Positions 7,238 to 15,047 of a stretch of 15,289 nucleotides of DNA are shown piece by piece. A program made the translations under genes and the position numbers. Source of the DNA: Bacteroidota bacterium (GTDB lineage Bacteria; Bacteroidota; Bacteroidia; Chitinophagales; Chitinophagaceae); contig JAFAFV010000148.1 of NCBI GenBank assembly GCA_023423285.1, positions 1 to 15,289 on the forward strand, in the 5' to 3' direction. The notes under the pieces are model-generated. The model made no database searches. It had not been told where the DNA came from and saw only the letters and a list, made by a program, of their open reading frames with translations. Within the stretch, counting starts at the first letter, position 1. The number at the start of each line of letters is the position of its first letter.

Positions 7238-8416
7238 ATGAAACTGATTACCTATTGCTTTGTATTTGCTTTGTTGCTAACATCCTGTTCGTCTTCTAAT
7301 AAAATATCCCGCAAGGTGATTGGCAATAATGAAAAATTTGCTGCGGAGCAATACAAAATACTCATGAAGAATACACCTGTTTATGAAATGCCAGTTAATT
7401 ATGATCCTGCAAAAGATCAGTTCGTAACGGGCAAAACAGAAAGGTGGACCAGCGGCTTCTATCCCGGCTCTTTATGGCTGATTTATAAAGCCACGAATGA
7501 TGCTGTGATCAAACAGGAAGCAGAGAACAGACTAAAACTTCAGGAAAATATCAAATATTTTACCGGCAATCATGATATCGGCTTCATGATCTTCTGCAGC
7601 TTTGGTACGGCTTACGAGATAACAAAAAATCCGGAATACAAAGAAGTGATCATGACGGCTGCCGAAAGCGCCACCAAACGTTATAACGCTGCTATGAGAT
7701 CCATCCAATCGTGGAACAAAAGCAACAAGTATAAAGCCCCCGTAATTATTGATAACATGATGAACCTTGAATTGCTGGAATGGGCTGCACAAAACGGTGG
7801 GGATCAAAAATATGCAGACATAGCAAGAACCCATGCCAACACCACGCTCAAAAATCATTTCAGAAAAGACAACAGCAGCTACCACGTGGTTGATTACAAT
7901 CCTGAAACAGGCGCTGTGTTAAAGAAAGTAACGCACCAGGGTTATGCTGATGAAAGCGCATGGGCCCGCGGCCAGTCGTGGGGATTGTACGGTTATACCA
8001 TGATGTACCGTTTTACGAGAGATAAAAAATATCTTGACCAGGCCCATAAAATAGCGGCTTACCTGCTCAACCATCCGAACCTTCCTGCAGATAAAATTCC
8101 TTACTGGGATTATAATGCCCCTGATATTCCTAATGCAAAGCGTGATGCATCTGCCGGTGCTATTATGGCGTCAGCGCTTTTAGAGCTTGCACAATACAGC
8201 CAGGGACGCCAAAAGAAAAAATATGTTGCAGATGCCACAACAATGATCAAAGCACTGGGCACAACATATCGCTCTGCACCCGGTGCCAATAATGGCTTCA
8301 TACTGCAAAACAGCGTGGGAAATTTACCCGGCAATTCAGAAGTAGATGTATCACTTACTTATGCTGATTACTATTACCTTGAAGCTTTAGACAGGTATAA
8401 AAAATGGGTTTTATAA
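7238..8416 (+). CDS. GH88 unsaturated glucuronyl hydrolase, lipoprotein
   Basis: 392 aa from the ATG at 7238, chosen over the in-frame ATG at 7181 because it gives a proper lipoprotein signal (MKLITY...LLLTSC, lipobox Cys17). The catalytic domain is an alpha/alpha-barrel with GH88 hallmarks: W-T-S-G-F-Y-P-G (70-77), H-D-I-G-F-M with Asp113, I-D-N-M-M-N with Asp172 (the two acidic residues equivalent to the catalytic pair of Bacillus UGL), ADESAWARGQSWGLYGY (237-253) and K-R-D-A-S-A-G-A (301-308). The enzyme hydrates the 4,5-double bond of unsaturated uronic acid at the non-reducing end of lyase products and releases the residue. It should be anchored to the outer or inner membrane facing the periplasm. 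It is divergent from the lyase and convergent with the TonB receptor gene. Confidence 0.93.
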   Translation: MKLITYCFVFALLLTSCSSSNKISRKVIGNNEKFAAEQYKILMKNTPVYEMPVNYDPAKDQFVTGKTERWTSGFYPGSLWLIYKATNDAVIKQEAENRLKLQENIKYFTGNHDIGFMIFCSFGTAYEITKNPEYKEVIMTAAESATKRYNAAMRSIQSWNKSNKYKAPVIIDNMMNLELLEWAAQNGGDQKYADIARTHANTTLKNHFRKDNSSYHVVDYNPETGAVLKKVTHQGYADESAWARGQSWGLYGYTMMYRFTRDKKYLDQAHKIAAYLLNHPNLPADKIPYWDYNAPDIPNAKRDASAGAIMASALLELAQYSQGRQKKKYVADATTMIKALGTTYRSAPGANNGFILQNSVGNLPGNSEVDVSLTYADYYYLEALDRYKKWVL

Positions 8417-8438
8417 TTAGTTAGCCCCGCTTATCATT

Positions 8439-10250
8439 TTAAAATCTCACATCCACACCTGCTGAAAAATTGCGGCCCGGCATGGGGTACCCATAATTAA
8501 TCTCGTATTGCTTGTTGAGCAAATTATTGCCAGCAATAAACAGGTTCAAATGTTTCAGCGGCGCGGCACTTACCCTAACATTCCAAAGTGTGTAGTTTTG
8601 TAAACGTTCAGGAATGATGTTGCTGAACAACTGATCAATGTACTGCAGACCTGTAAAAAAGTTCCATATGTTGTATTTATAGTTAGCATTGATGTTGAAC
8701 TGCTGCCTGGGCGCTGCCAGCGTAATTTTTTGCTGATGCAGGTAACTGTAATTGGAGTGCAGATGCAGTTGCTTTATTGGAATATAGTTTACTGAAACTT
8801 CTACCCCTTTATTGTTAAAACTGCCCACGTTTTCACGCCTTACGTTAGGTGGATTTCCTGCTACCTGCACCATGTTTTCCCCATTGATGACATAACCTGT
8901 CAGTTCAATTTTTAATTTATTAGCAAGCATCCCCTGCAGCCAGCTCAGCTCATAGTTCATCATTCTTTCAGGCTTCAAATCAGGATTAGAAGCATATAAA
9001 TACAACTCCATAATGGTGGGGCTTCTAAAACCTTTTGAAAGTGATGCTTTAAATGTAGTATAATTTGAAGGACTAATGGCAACACCACCCACCGGCACCA
9101 GTTCAGTTCCCCACACATTGCTATGCTCTATTCTCAGGCCGGCGTTCAGCGTTATGATCTCCGCCAGGGTTTGTTGCGTATAAATATAACCAGCTACTTC
9201 ATTTACGGTTTTTAAAGTGTCTTTTGCTTTTCCTGCATTGGCATCGCCGCCATACTGCCTAAGGTCGGTACCCACCGTGATAGAATTACCGGTAAACAAC
9301 CGCACCGTTTGGTAAAGCATAATGCCCGAATTTCTGTCGGTGGACTGAAAACCATCAGACAGAGTGTGGTTGCCAAAGTTGTGATAGATTTTTAAAGCGC
9401 CTTCAGAATTTGCAATTGAATTACCAAGTGTAAGAGATGTTTTGCCACGTAAAATATCAATACCAAAATGTGCGGGATTGTGTACCGGGCCGTTATCATT
9501 TGCAAAATATTTGGCAATCATAAAATCGGCCATCAGTTTTAATTTATCGCTGATGGTGTAACCAACTTTGGTATAACCATTGGTAATTTTAAAATCAGTG
9601 CTGTCTCTAATGCCGTCTGTTTTATCATGATTGATAGATGTATACACATCCCACCTTTTTTGCCGGTAACCGGCCGTGCCGTAATATTTTTGTGTGTTGT
9701 AAAAACCGTAAGATACTCCCGCGCTACCATTAAAACCAGCCTGTTCGTTTTGGCGGGTAATGATGTTTACCACACCGCCCATTGCATTGGTACCGTACAG
9801 CATAGATGCAGGCCCGCGGATCACTTCCACTTTTTGTACGTCAGAGGCCACATAAGCATCAGCCAGCGGATGACCGAAAATACCCTGGTATTGCGGGTGG
9901 CCGTCAATTAGTACAAGCACGCCGGTGTTGGGCGCGCCACCCACGCCACGAATATTGATGCCACCAGAACCGCCAGTTGCTACGCCAAAGCCAAGTGCAT
10001 TTCTTTCCGTCACAAATACGCCCGGAACATAATTATTCAGCACTGGCAAAATATTAATTTGCCCGGTGTTTTCAATTTGCAGGCGGTTGATTTGTGAAAC
10101 AGAAAAAGGAACTTTCTTTTTAAGGGTTTCCGTTTTAGAACCTGTTACCACCACTTCTTCAAGAACTGAATCTTGCACAATGATTACCTGTGCCTGTGCG
10201 CTAAGCGCGAATAGGAAAAAGGCTATAGCCAGTAAGAGTTTTGAACGCAT
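8439..10250 (-). CDS. TonB-dependent outer-membrane receptor, BtuB/siderophore type
   Basis: 603 aa. Signal peptide 1-21 (LSAQAQ), then a TonB-box-like EEVVVTGS (31-38), a plug domain (about 45-165) with I-N-I-R-G-V (98-103), V-L-I-D-G-H-P (113-119), the V-E-V-I-R-G-P-A-S-M-L-Y-G-T-N-A-M-G-G-V-V-N-I signature (141-163), and a beta-barrel ending in ...GVDVRF with the terminal Phe used for barrel assembly. It lacks the N-terminal carboxypeptidase-like domain and the length of SusC proteins, and no SusD is nearby, so it is not a glycan importer of that class. It energises uptake of a scarce ligand through TonB-ExbBD. The upstream HMA metal-binding protein suggests a metal or metal complex, perhaps copper, but this is inference from context. 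Confidence 0.92.
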   Translation of the reverse strand: MRSKLLLAIAFFLFALSAQAQVIIVQDSVLEEVVVTGSKTETLKKKVPFSVSQINRLQIENTGQINILPVLNNYVPGVFVTERNALGFGVATGGSGGINIRGVGGAPNTGVLVLIDGHPQYQGIFGHPLADAYVASDVQKVEVIRGPASMLYGTNAMGGVVNIITRQNEQAGFNGSAGVSYGFYNTQKYYGTAGYRQKRWDVYTSINHDKTDGIRDSTDFKITNGYTKVGYTISDKLKLMADFMIAKYFANDNGPVHNPAHFGIDILRGKTSLTLGNSIANSEGALKIYHNFGNHTLSDGFQSTDRNSGIMLYQTVRLFTGNSITVGTDLRQYGGDANAGKAKDTLKTVNEVAGYIYTQQTLAEIITLNAGLRIEHSNVWGTELVPVGGVAISPSNYTTFKASLSKGFRSPTIMELYLYASNPDLKPERMMNYELSWLQGMLANKLKIELTGYVINGENMVQVAGNPPNVRRENVGSFNNKGVEVSVNYIPIKQLHLHSNYSYLHQQKITLAAPRQQFNINANYKYNIWNFFTGLQYIDQLFSNIIPERLQNYTLWNVRVSAAPLKHLNLFIAGNNLLNKQYEINYGYPMPGRNFSAGVDVRF

Positions 10251-10288
10251 CTGTATGAATACTTGTAAACGGTTAGAATGGTAAGAAG

Positions 10289-10316
10289 AAAAAAAGGCAA
10301 CCTGTGCGGTTACCTT
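10289..10316 (-). terminator. strong intrinsic terminator between the HMA and TonB-receptor genes
   Basis: On the minus strand AAGGTAACC (10316-10308), loop GCACA, then GGTTGCCTT (10302-10294) form a 9-bp stem with one U-G wobble, followed directly by a run of T (10295-10289). It starts 22 bp after the HMA stop codon and ends 38 bp before the receptor start codon. The wobble makes the stem better on this strand than on the other, supporting the direction. Confidence 0.8.
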
Positions 10317-10338
10317 GTTGATTATTTTTTAACTGAAG

Positions 10339-10833
10339 TCATTTTTTGGTGCAGCAATCTTTTCCCTGCGCGTCTTTTTTACAAACCACTTCAGCGCCTG
10401 CTTTTTTTGCTGCTAATTTATCTTTACAGCATTGCTTGTCACTTTTTTCGCAGCAATCAGCATCATCGCCACCCTTATTTTTTGTAGATACTGTGTAAGT
10501 TTTGGTGCGCTCGTATTTACAGCAGCCATGCAGGTTGTTATAAGTTGAATCTGCCGCCCTGATGTCTTTTGTATCGTACCCAACATCGGCAATACCTTGC
10601 TGAATTTTTTTAGCATCGGTTGTTTTGGCATTGTAAGTTACGGTCAGCAATTTGGTTTCCCTATTCCATTCTGCAGCAGAAACGCCGGCTTTTTTTGCGG
10701 CTTTTTCAATACTGTTCTTACACATTCCACAGTTGCCTGACACAGGGATGGTTTCTGTTTTTGACTGTGCGCTGACAAACATCACGCTTAGAAACAGGGC
10801 AAAAAAAGTAGTCAGAAAATGTTTTTTGATCAT
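10339..10833 (-). CDS. periplasmic heavy-metal-associated (HMA) protein with Cys-rich tail
   Basis: 164 aa. A signal peptide (1-23, FVSAQ) is followed by an HMA ferredoxin-like domain (about 26-92) with the metal site G-N-C-G-M-C (Cys35, Cys38) and the conserved IADVGYDT end. The C-terminal part is not a standard HMA segment: L-H-G-C-C-K-Y (102-107) and then a Lys/Asp-rich tail with paired cysteines at 127-128, 135-136 and 160-161 plus Cys151. This resembles a soft-metal (Cu+, Zn2+ or similar) sponge or chaperone in the periplasm. It lies upstream of the TonB receptor in the same direction, but with a terminator between them. A -7 promoter-like box sits 37 bp upstream. The metal is not determined by the sequence. 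Confidence 0.88.
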   Translation of the reverse strand: MIKKHFLTTFFALFLSVMFVSAQSKTETIPVSGNCGMCKNSIEKAAKKAGVSAAEWNRETKLLTVTYNAKTTDAKKIQQGIADVGYDTKDIRAADSTYNNLHGCCKYERTKTYTVSTKNKGGDDADCCEKSDKQCCKDKLAAKKAGAEVVCKKDAQGKDCCTKK

Positions 10834-10870
10834 GATGGATATTTTAAGATTTGTAATTTAACAGATGATA

Positions 10871-10878
10871 CAAATGTA
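10871..10878 (-). promoter_or_regulatory. putative -7 box for the HMA gene
   Basis: The minus strand reads TACATTTG, an exact match to the Bacteroidota TAnnTTTG consensus, 37 bp before the ATG. No clear TTG (-33) element is seen at the usual distance, so the assignment is tentative. Confidence 0.45.
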
Positions 10879-10922
10879 CAACAGGTTGCGGCTGTAATTG
10901 TTTCGTTTTTTTAAAAATGATA

Positions 10923-12962
10923 TTAGTTTACAAAACCCCAGAAGATGCCCAGTCTTATGATCAGGCCCGGGTAAGGATAATCTGGCGCTCCAAAATTATG
11001 GTTGGTCCAGCCCGCCTGACCATCCAATATCCTGAAAGTATTGAGGTTTTCAGCCCTGAAAAAGAGTTTAAAATTATTGATTCTGAAATGTACAAAGCCT
11101 GCTATATCAGGCAATTTGTACTTTACGGTACTGTCGTTCTGGTAAAAGAACTCTCCCAGCACCGGCGAGTAATGATTGGCTTTATAGTTCAGCCTGTAGC
11201 GCGTATCAATACCAAAAGCCAGATCGAGCCTTCGGTAACCCAGGTTTCCTTCGTAAGCAAAGCGGTTGCGCGTGTACACCAGTGGCACGTTTACCGGAGC
11301 GCTTCCTATTACCTTTTGCACTGATACATCGGCCCGCCATTTCCATTGTTTTTTACGCCCGGCTTCAAATACTTTACCCGCATTTATCTGCAACAGATTG
11401 AACAACACGTTGTGCTGCCGGTATTTATAAAATTCAGTTAAGTACAGGTAATTATTGATGAGGTAGTAATGCCCGTTTAAATTCATTTTTAAAACAGGCT
11501 GATAAATTTCCGCGTAAATGTGGGTAATATTTTCCTTCTTGAATTCTGTCTCCTCCGGCATCAGGTAAAAAGAGCTGTTGGGGTTCATATTATAACCAGG
11601 AGAACGGTTGACATTATCAAACCCCAGTTTTAAAGAACCGATTCTTTGCCCCAACAGGCTTTGTATACTGGCTTTGGCTTCATAATCGCCAAGGTTCAGG
11701 CCTGCAAAATATAATTTCCCGTAGGCCATCAAATCCCAGCGCTGATTGCGCGTGCGGTTCCGGTATTCGCCATGGCCAAATATATTTACAAACTGATGCA
11801 CCGTATTACTGTCTTTTAAATTGCCGGTGAGGTTTTGCATGGCAGCGCCCACTTTTATAAATTGCTGCGTGTTTTTTTCATCCGGGTAAGTGTATATAGA
11901 AAAGTCGTTCGTAAGTTCTTTCCATTTATCCTGTATCAAAAAACTGCTTGTATTTGTGGGAACGTTCAATCCATAATATTGCTGAAAATAGGCCGCATCT
12001 CTGGCAAGACCTTCAAATACATACCGGTACACGCTGTATTGGGCAGTATGCTCAACGCGCAGGCGCGGAAAAAAAAGTGGGATGACGGTGCTGTCGGTTA
12101 CCAGTGAATCCTTTCTGCCCAGATCATACTGCTGGCGCATCACAAAATTCACATCGTTGTATTTATTACCCGTAGGCACATCGGTATTGAAGAAATTATA
12201 GCCACCTTCCGCATCGCCGCCAAGTTTGGTAGGCACCCTAAATCGGTTGGCATACCTGGAGTCATCGAGGTAATTGTAATAGTTGCCGCTTCCATCAGTT
12301 GTTAAAACACCGCCATTAGTACCTGCCTGTAATTTATTTGCCACAATGGCGAAGTAATTATTATACCTCTTGTTTTTTGACTGAACCCAGTTGGTGAACA
12401 GATAATTGTTATGACTTGTTTTCTGGCTTTTATACATACCCGGCGCATTAATGAAACGGTATTGAAAATGCGCGTTCCAATTAGGCCTGATGTTTTGTGT
12501 ATGCATCAGCTCAATGTATTGTTCAGAGCGTGACCCGATCATATAATTGATCTCGGAAAATGGCCGGGTAGCCACAAAAAACCTGGCCCTGTCTACGGTA
12601 AACTTGTATAGATCCAGCGAATGATAACCACCATCCCAGCCAGACTTTAATATGGGTGAAAACAACATAGACTGTGCGGGGCTGCCCGTGTTGCCCAAAT
12701 GATTATACTGCGGCGGAATAGGGTATTTTGTAAAGTCCTTGATGGAGGAATCTAACAAAAACTGCCGCGCAGTATCAAGGTATCTGTAAGTAATGGTAAT
12801 GGAATCTTCGTTTTTATCACGCCGCCCTAGTGAGTCTCCCCCCTGCCCGCCGCTCATGGCGCCCCGCATATTCCTGATCCTGTCTGTTGCGCCGCGCATT
12901 GGATCCTGCGCCAGCCCTTCAACAGTGATCAATAGTAAAACTATACTGATTAAATACCTCAT
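10923..12962 (-). CDS. putative porin, outer-membrane beta-barrel of Bacteroidota type
   Basis: 679 aa from the ATG at 12962. This start directly precedes a signal peptide (MRYLISIVLL...EGLAQ, 1-19); an upstream in-frame TTG at 12995 would overlap the PNP gene and bury the signal, so it was rejected. After a short Gly/Arg/Met-rich linker (MRGATDRIRNMRGAMSGGQG) comes the DTARxFLLDSSIxDF element (63-77) and L-G-N-T-G-S-P-A-Q-S (89-98), which I associate with the Bacteroidota putative-porin family (Porin_10). The remainder is alternating aromatic beta-strand sequence to the end (GIFWGFVN). It should form an outer-membrane channel; its cargo is unknown. The gene starts 16 bp after the PNP stop, so the two are very likely co-transcribed. 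Confidence 0.8.
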   Translation of the reverse strand: MRYLISIVLLLITVEGLAQDPMRGATDRIRNMRGAMSGGQGGDSLGRRDKNEDSITITYRYLDTARQFLLDSSIKDFTKYPIPPQYNHLGNTGSPAQSMLFSPILKSGWDGGYHSLDLYKFTVDRARFFVATRPFSEINYMIGSRSEQYIELMHTQNIRPNWNAHFQYRFINAPGMYKSQKTSHNNYLFTNWVQSKNKRYNNYFAIVANKLQAGTNGGVLTTDGSGNYYNYLDDSRYANRFRVPTKLGGDAEGGYNFFNTDVPTGNKYNDVNFVMRQQYDLGRKDSLVTDSTVIPLFFPRLRVEHTAQYSVYRYVFEGLARDAAYFQQYYGLNVPTNTSSFLIQDKWKELTNDFSIYTYPDEKNTQQFIKVGAAMQNLTGNLKDSNTVHQFVNIFGHGEYRNRTRNQRWDLMAYGKLYFAGLNLGDYEAKASIQSLLGQRIGSLKLGFDNVNRSPGYNMNPNSSFYLMPEETEFKKENITHIYAEIYQPVLKMNLNGHYYLINNYLYLTEFYKYRQHNVLFNLLQINAGKVFEAGRKKQWKWRADVSVQKVIGSAPVNVPLVYTRNRFAYEGNLGYRRLDLAFGIDTRYRLNYKANHYSPVLGEFFYQNDSTVKYKLPDIAGFVHFRINNFKLFFRAENLNTFRILDGQAGWTNHNFGAPDYPYPGLIIRLGIFWGFVN

Positions 12963-12978
12963 TCTTTTTTGTAAGAAA

Positions 12979-13803
12979 TTAAATGGCAGCCACAAGTTCC
13001 ATAAAAATTTTAGCTAGTCTGGGTTCGGCAGCATTTGCCGCTTCTAAAACCTCTTCATGGGTAATTATGTTTTCCTCTTCGCGAATACCTATATCAGTGA
13101 TCACGCTTGCTGCAAAAACATCCATGCCCATGTGGTTAGCCACAATGCATTCCTGCACGGTGCTCATGCCTACTGCATCAGCACCTAAAATATGGATCAT
13201 TCTGTATTCTGCACGAGTTTCAAAAGTAGGCCCTGTTACTACAAAGTAAACCCCTTCTTTCACTTCAATATCACTTGCCGATGCGATTTCTTTTGCTTTG
13301 GCAATAAGATGTTTTTTATAAGGCTCACTCATATCCGGAAACCTTGTGCCCCACTGCTCAATATTTTTTCCAATTAAAGGATTGGGTGTGTAAAAGCTGA
13401 TATGATCGTTGATGAACATGATATCGCCCACTTTAAAACTTGGGTTGACGCCACCTGCAGCGTTGCTCAGCAACAGTGTTTTTACACCCAGTTGCTTTAA
13501 TACTCTTACCGGAAAAACCACATCCTGCGGAGAATAACCTTCGTAATAATGAAACCTTCCAGACATGGCCACGACCTTTTTGTCAGAAAGTGTTCCAAAA
13601 ATCATTTTACCTGTGTGGCCCTTTACTGTTGACGCATGAAAATTAGGAATATCACTGTACGGCACTTCTTTTTCAACCGTAATGTTTGCAGCAAAATTGC
13701 CCAGGCCGCTTCCTAAAATTACAGCTACTTCCGGCTGGGCGGCATATTGTTGTTTCAGGTAGTTAGCAGTTTGCTGTACCTGCTGTACGATCGCATCAGA
13801 CAT
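12979..13803 (-). CDS. punA: purine-nucleoside phosphorylase, trimeric PNP/MTAP family
   Basis: 274 aa from the ATG at 13803. A TTG at 13824 lies inside the -7 promoter box, so it is not the start. The PNP family motifs are present: phosphate loop V-I-L-G-S-G-L-G (28-35), G-R-F-H-Y-Y-E-G (82-89), N-A-A-G-G-V-N (114-120), G-P-T-F-E-T with base-contact Glu195, and G-A-D-A-V-G-M-S-T-V (207-216). It performs phosphorolysis of purine nucleosides to base and ribose-1-phosphate in the cytoplasm for salvage. An odd point is S-V-I-T-D: Asp237 stands where human PNP has Asn243, the residue selecting 6-oxopurines. In MTAP this residue is Asp. The remaining pocket looks like PNP. It is the first gene of an operon with the porin. 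Confidence 0.92.
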   Translation of the reverse strand: MSDAIVQQVQQTANYLKQQYAAQPEVAVILGSGLGNFAANITVEKEVPYSDIPNFHASTVKGHTGKMIFGTLSDKKVVAMSGRFHYYEGYSPQDVVFPVRVLKQLGVKTLLLSNAAGGVNPSFKVGDIMFINDHISFYTPNPLIGKNIEQWGTRFPDMSEPYKKHLIAKAKEIASASDIEVKEGVYFVVTGPTFETRAEYRMIHILGADAVGMSTVQECIVANHMGMDVFAASVITDIGIREEENIITHEEVLEAANAAEPRLAKIFMELVAAI

Positions 13804-13821
13804 AACGAAATTTTGAGTGAG

Positions 13822-13829
13822 CAAATATA
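13822..13829 (-). promoter_or_regulatory. promoter -7 box for the PNP-porin operon
   Basis: The minus strand reads TATATTTG, an exact TAnnTTTG match, ending 18 bp before the PNP ATG at 13803. A TTTA about 20 bp further upstream could serve as a weak -33 element. The short leader fits an ATG at 13803 and excludes the TTG inside the box. Confidence 0.6.
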
Positions 13830-13945
13830 AACCTTAACAACTAATGCATCTAAAGTTTAACAAGTACCCATACCCTAAAAAATTGCACGGTACATACACA
13901 ATAAGGATGTTACGTTTTTATAATAAACTTCTGAAGGCTAATAAA

Positions 13946-13976
13946 TTGTAATTGCAACCAAACTTCCTTAACTTTA
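13946..13976 (+). promoter_or_regulatory. promoter of the universal stress protein gene
   Basis: TTG (13946-13948), a 20-bp spacer and TAACTTTA (13969-13976), one base from TAnnTTTG, located 25 bp before the ATG at 14002. A perfect 6-bp inverted repeat, TTAACT (13968-13973) and AGTTAA (13983-13988), overlaps the -7 box and could be an operator. Confidence 0.5.
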
Positions 13977-14001
13977 AAAGGTAGTTAAAAATCACTCTAT
14001 T

Positions 14002-14841
14002 ATGAAGAAAATACTTGTTACAACCGACTTTTCAGAAGCGTCTAAAAGCGCTATGCGTTTTGCCATACAATGGTCAACCCAGCAAAAACTTCAGATCGTG
14101 TTTCTGCACGTACATTATTGTTTACGGCCTACAAGCTGGAGCAAAGATGCGCTTGAGAGTTACGTAAAAAAAGAACTTGGTGAAGCCGGCAAGCGTCTTA
14201 AAGCATTTGTAGCCGATGTATACCAGGAAGCAGGCGTTGCACCAGTAAAGATCAACACAAGAGTAATTGAGGGGCTTGATGCTGATGTGTCTATATTGTA
14301 CCATGCAAATAAAAACTCAGGTTATGACTGCATTTGCATCAGCACAAGAGGTGCGGGTAAACTGAAAAAATTTCTTGGCACCAACACGGGCAACCTTATC
14401 ACGCGGTCTGAACTTCCGGTGCTGGCTGTTCCAGCAGAATACAAGGTAAGCCCGATTTCCAAAATTATGTTTGCCACCGACATGGTCAATTTTCAGCAGG
14501 AGTCGCAAAAGGTAATCAACTTTGCAAAGCCGCTAAAGGCTAAAATTGAAATGGTGCATTTTGCATGGCCCAACGAGGTGATGTTTGATGAGAAGGCCAT
14601 CAACAATTCTTTTAAAAAACATTTTCGCTACGGTATCGAATTCAGCTTTGAGCAAAATGATGCGGTGCGATCGCTGATTGAAAGGCTGGAAGAAAAGATC
14701 AAACAAAACAAACCATCAGTAGTGGTGATGTTTACCCAACAACAACGCACCTTCTTTCAACGGCTGTTCCTTTCCAGCAAGTCTGAAGAGCTTTCCTTTA
14801 AAACCAAAGTGCCGTTACTGGTTTACAATAAAGAAGTGTAA
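14002..14841 (+). CDS. tandem-domain universal stress protein (UspA family)
   Basis: 279 aa, two Usp folds in tandem: about 1-145 (KKILVTTDFSEAS start) and 152-276 (ISKIMFATD start). The first domain keeps the nucleotide-binding loop, S-T-R-G-A-G-K-L-K-K-F-L-G-T-N-T (114-129), close to the G-2x-G-9x-G(S/T) pattern. The second has lost it (MFTQQQRTFFQRLFLSSKSEEL), so probably only the N-terminal half binds ATP. It is cytoplasmic, with roles in stress, starvation or redox response known for the family; no specific partner is nearby. It is divergent from the PNP operon, with its own promoter. The ATG at 14002 starts exactly at the first beta-strand. Confidence 0.93.
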   Translation: MKKILVTTDFSEASKSAMRFAIQWSTQQKLQIVFLHVHYCLRPTSWSKDALESYVKKELGEAGKRLKAFVADVYQEAGVAPVKINTRVIEGLDADVSILYHANKNSGYDCICISTRGAGKLKKFLGTNTGNLITRSELPVLAVPAEYKVSPISKIMFATDMVNFQQESQKVINFAKPLKAKIEMVHFAWPNEVMFDEKAINNSFKKHFRYGIEFSFEQNDAVRSLIERLEEKIKQNKPSVVVMFTQQQRTFFQRLFLSSKSEELSFKTKVPLLVYNKEV

Positions 14842-14864
14842 CCGTTTTCAGAGACAGAAAATGA

Positions 14865-15047
14865 AAAACGCGACTGAAAAAGGCTGTGCGCCGCATTAAT
14901 GCGTCCATTCCCGTTGCAGCGCAGGATAAAGCCATCAAAGAAATACAGAACCTTGAAAGGAAATGATTTACCGGAATTGATCAAAGGGAACTTCCTTTCA
15001 GATTCCATAAGCCTTATCTTTTCCAGTATTTGCCTGCCATTGTCAGT
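14865..15047 (+). pseudogene. decayed fragment resembling the N-terminal region of a type I restriction HsdR subunit
   Basis: Frame 14865-14963 translates to a stretch containing R-L-K-K-A-V-R-R-I-N-A-S-I-P-V-A-A-Q then DKAIKEIQNLER before a TGA. This pattern (RL..A..R.N...P.AA...A) resembles the HsdR N-terminal segment. The next expected element, like PxLIxxN, appears in a different frame (DLPELIKGN, 14965-14991), and the following FHK of the family is back in the first frame (RFHK, 15000-15011). Stop codons and frame changes make it non-functional. The similarity is from memory of the family, not a search. An antisense open frame (15119-14823) also covers the area and cannot be wholly excluded as a gene. 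The rest of 14842-15189 shows nothing else I recognise. Confidence 0.4.

Noticed and set aside
8439..10250. Reading the TonB receptor as the SusC partner of the lyase/GH88 pair
   Set aside because: It is too short for SusC, lacks the N-terminal carboxypeptidase-like domain, has no SusD beside it, and follows the HMA gene on the opposite strand from GH88.
10879..10915. Hairpin with T-run reading plus-ward downstream of 10879
   Set aside because: The stem has an asymmetric bulge and no plus-strand gene precedes it, so it was not called as a terminator.
12963..12995. Upstream TTG start for the porin
   Set aside because: It would overlap the PNP gene and put eleven residues, including charged ones, before a good signal peptide starting at 12962.
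14843..14870. Imperfect inverted repeat just after the stress-protein stop codon
   Set aside because: One arm has a bulge and no T-run follows, so evidence for a terminator is insufficient.
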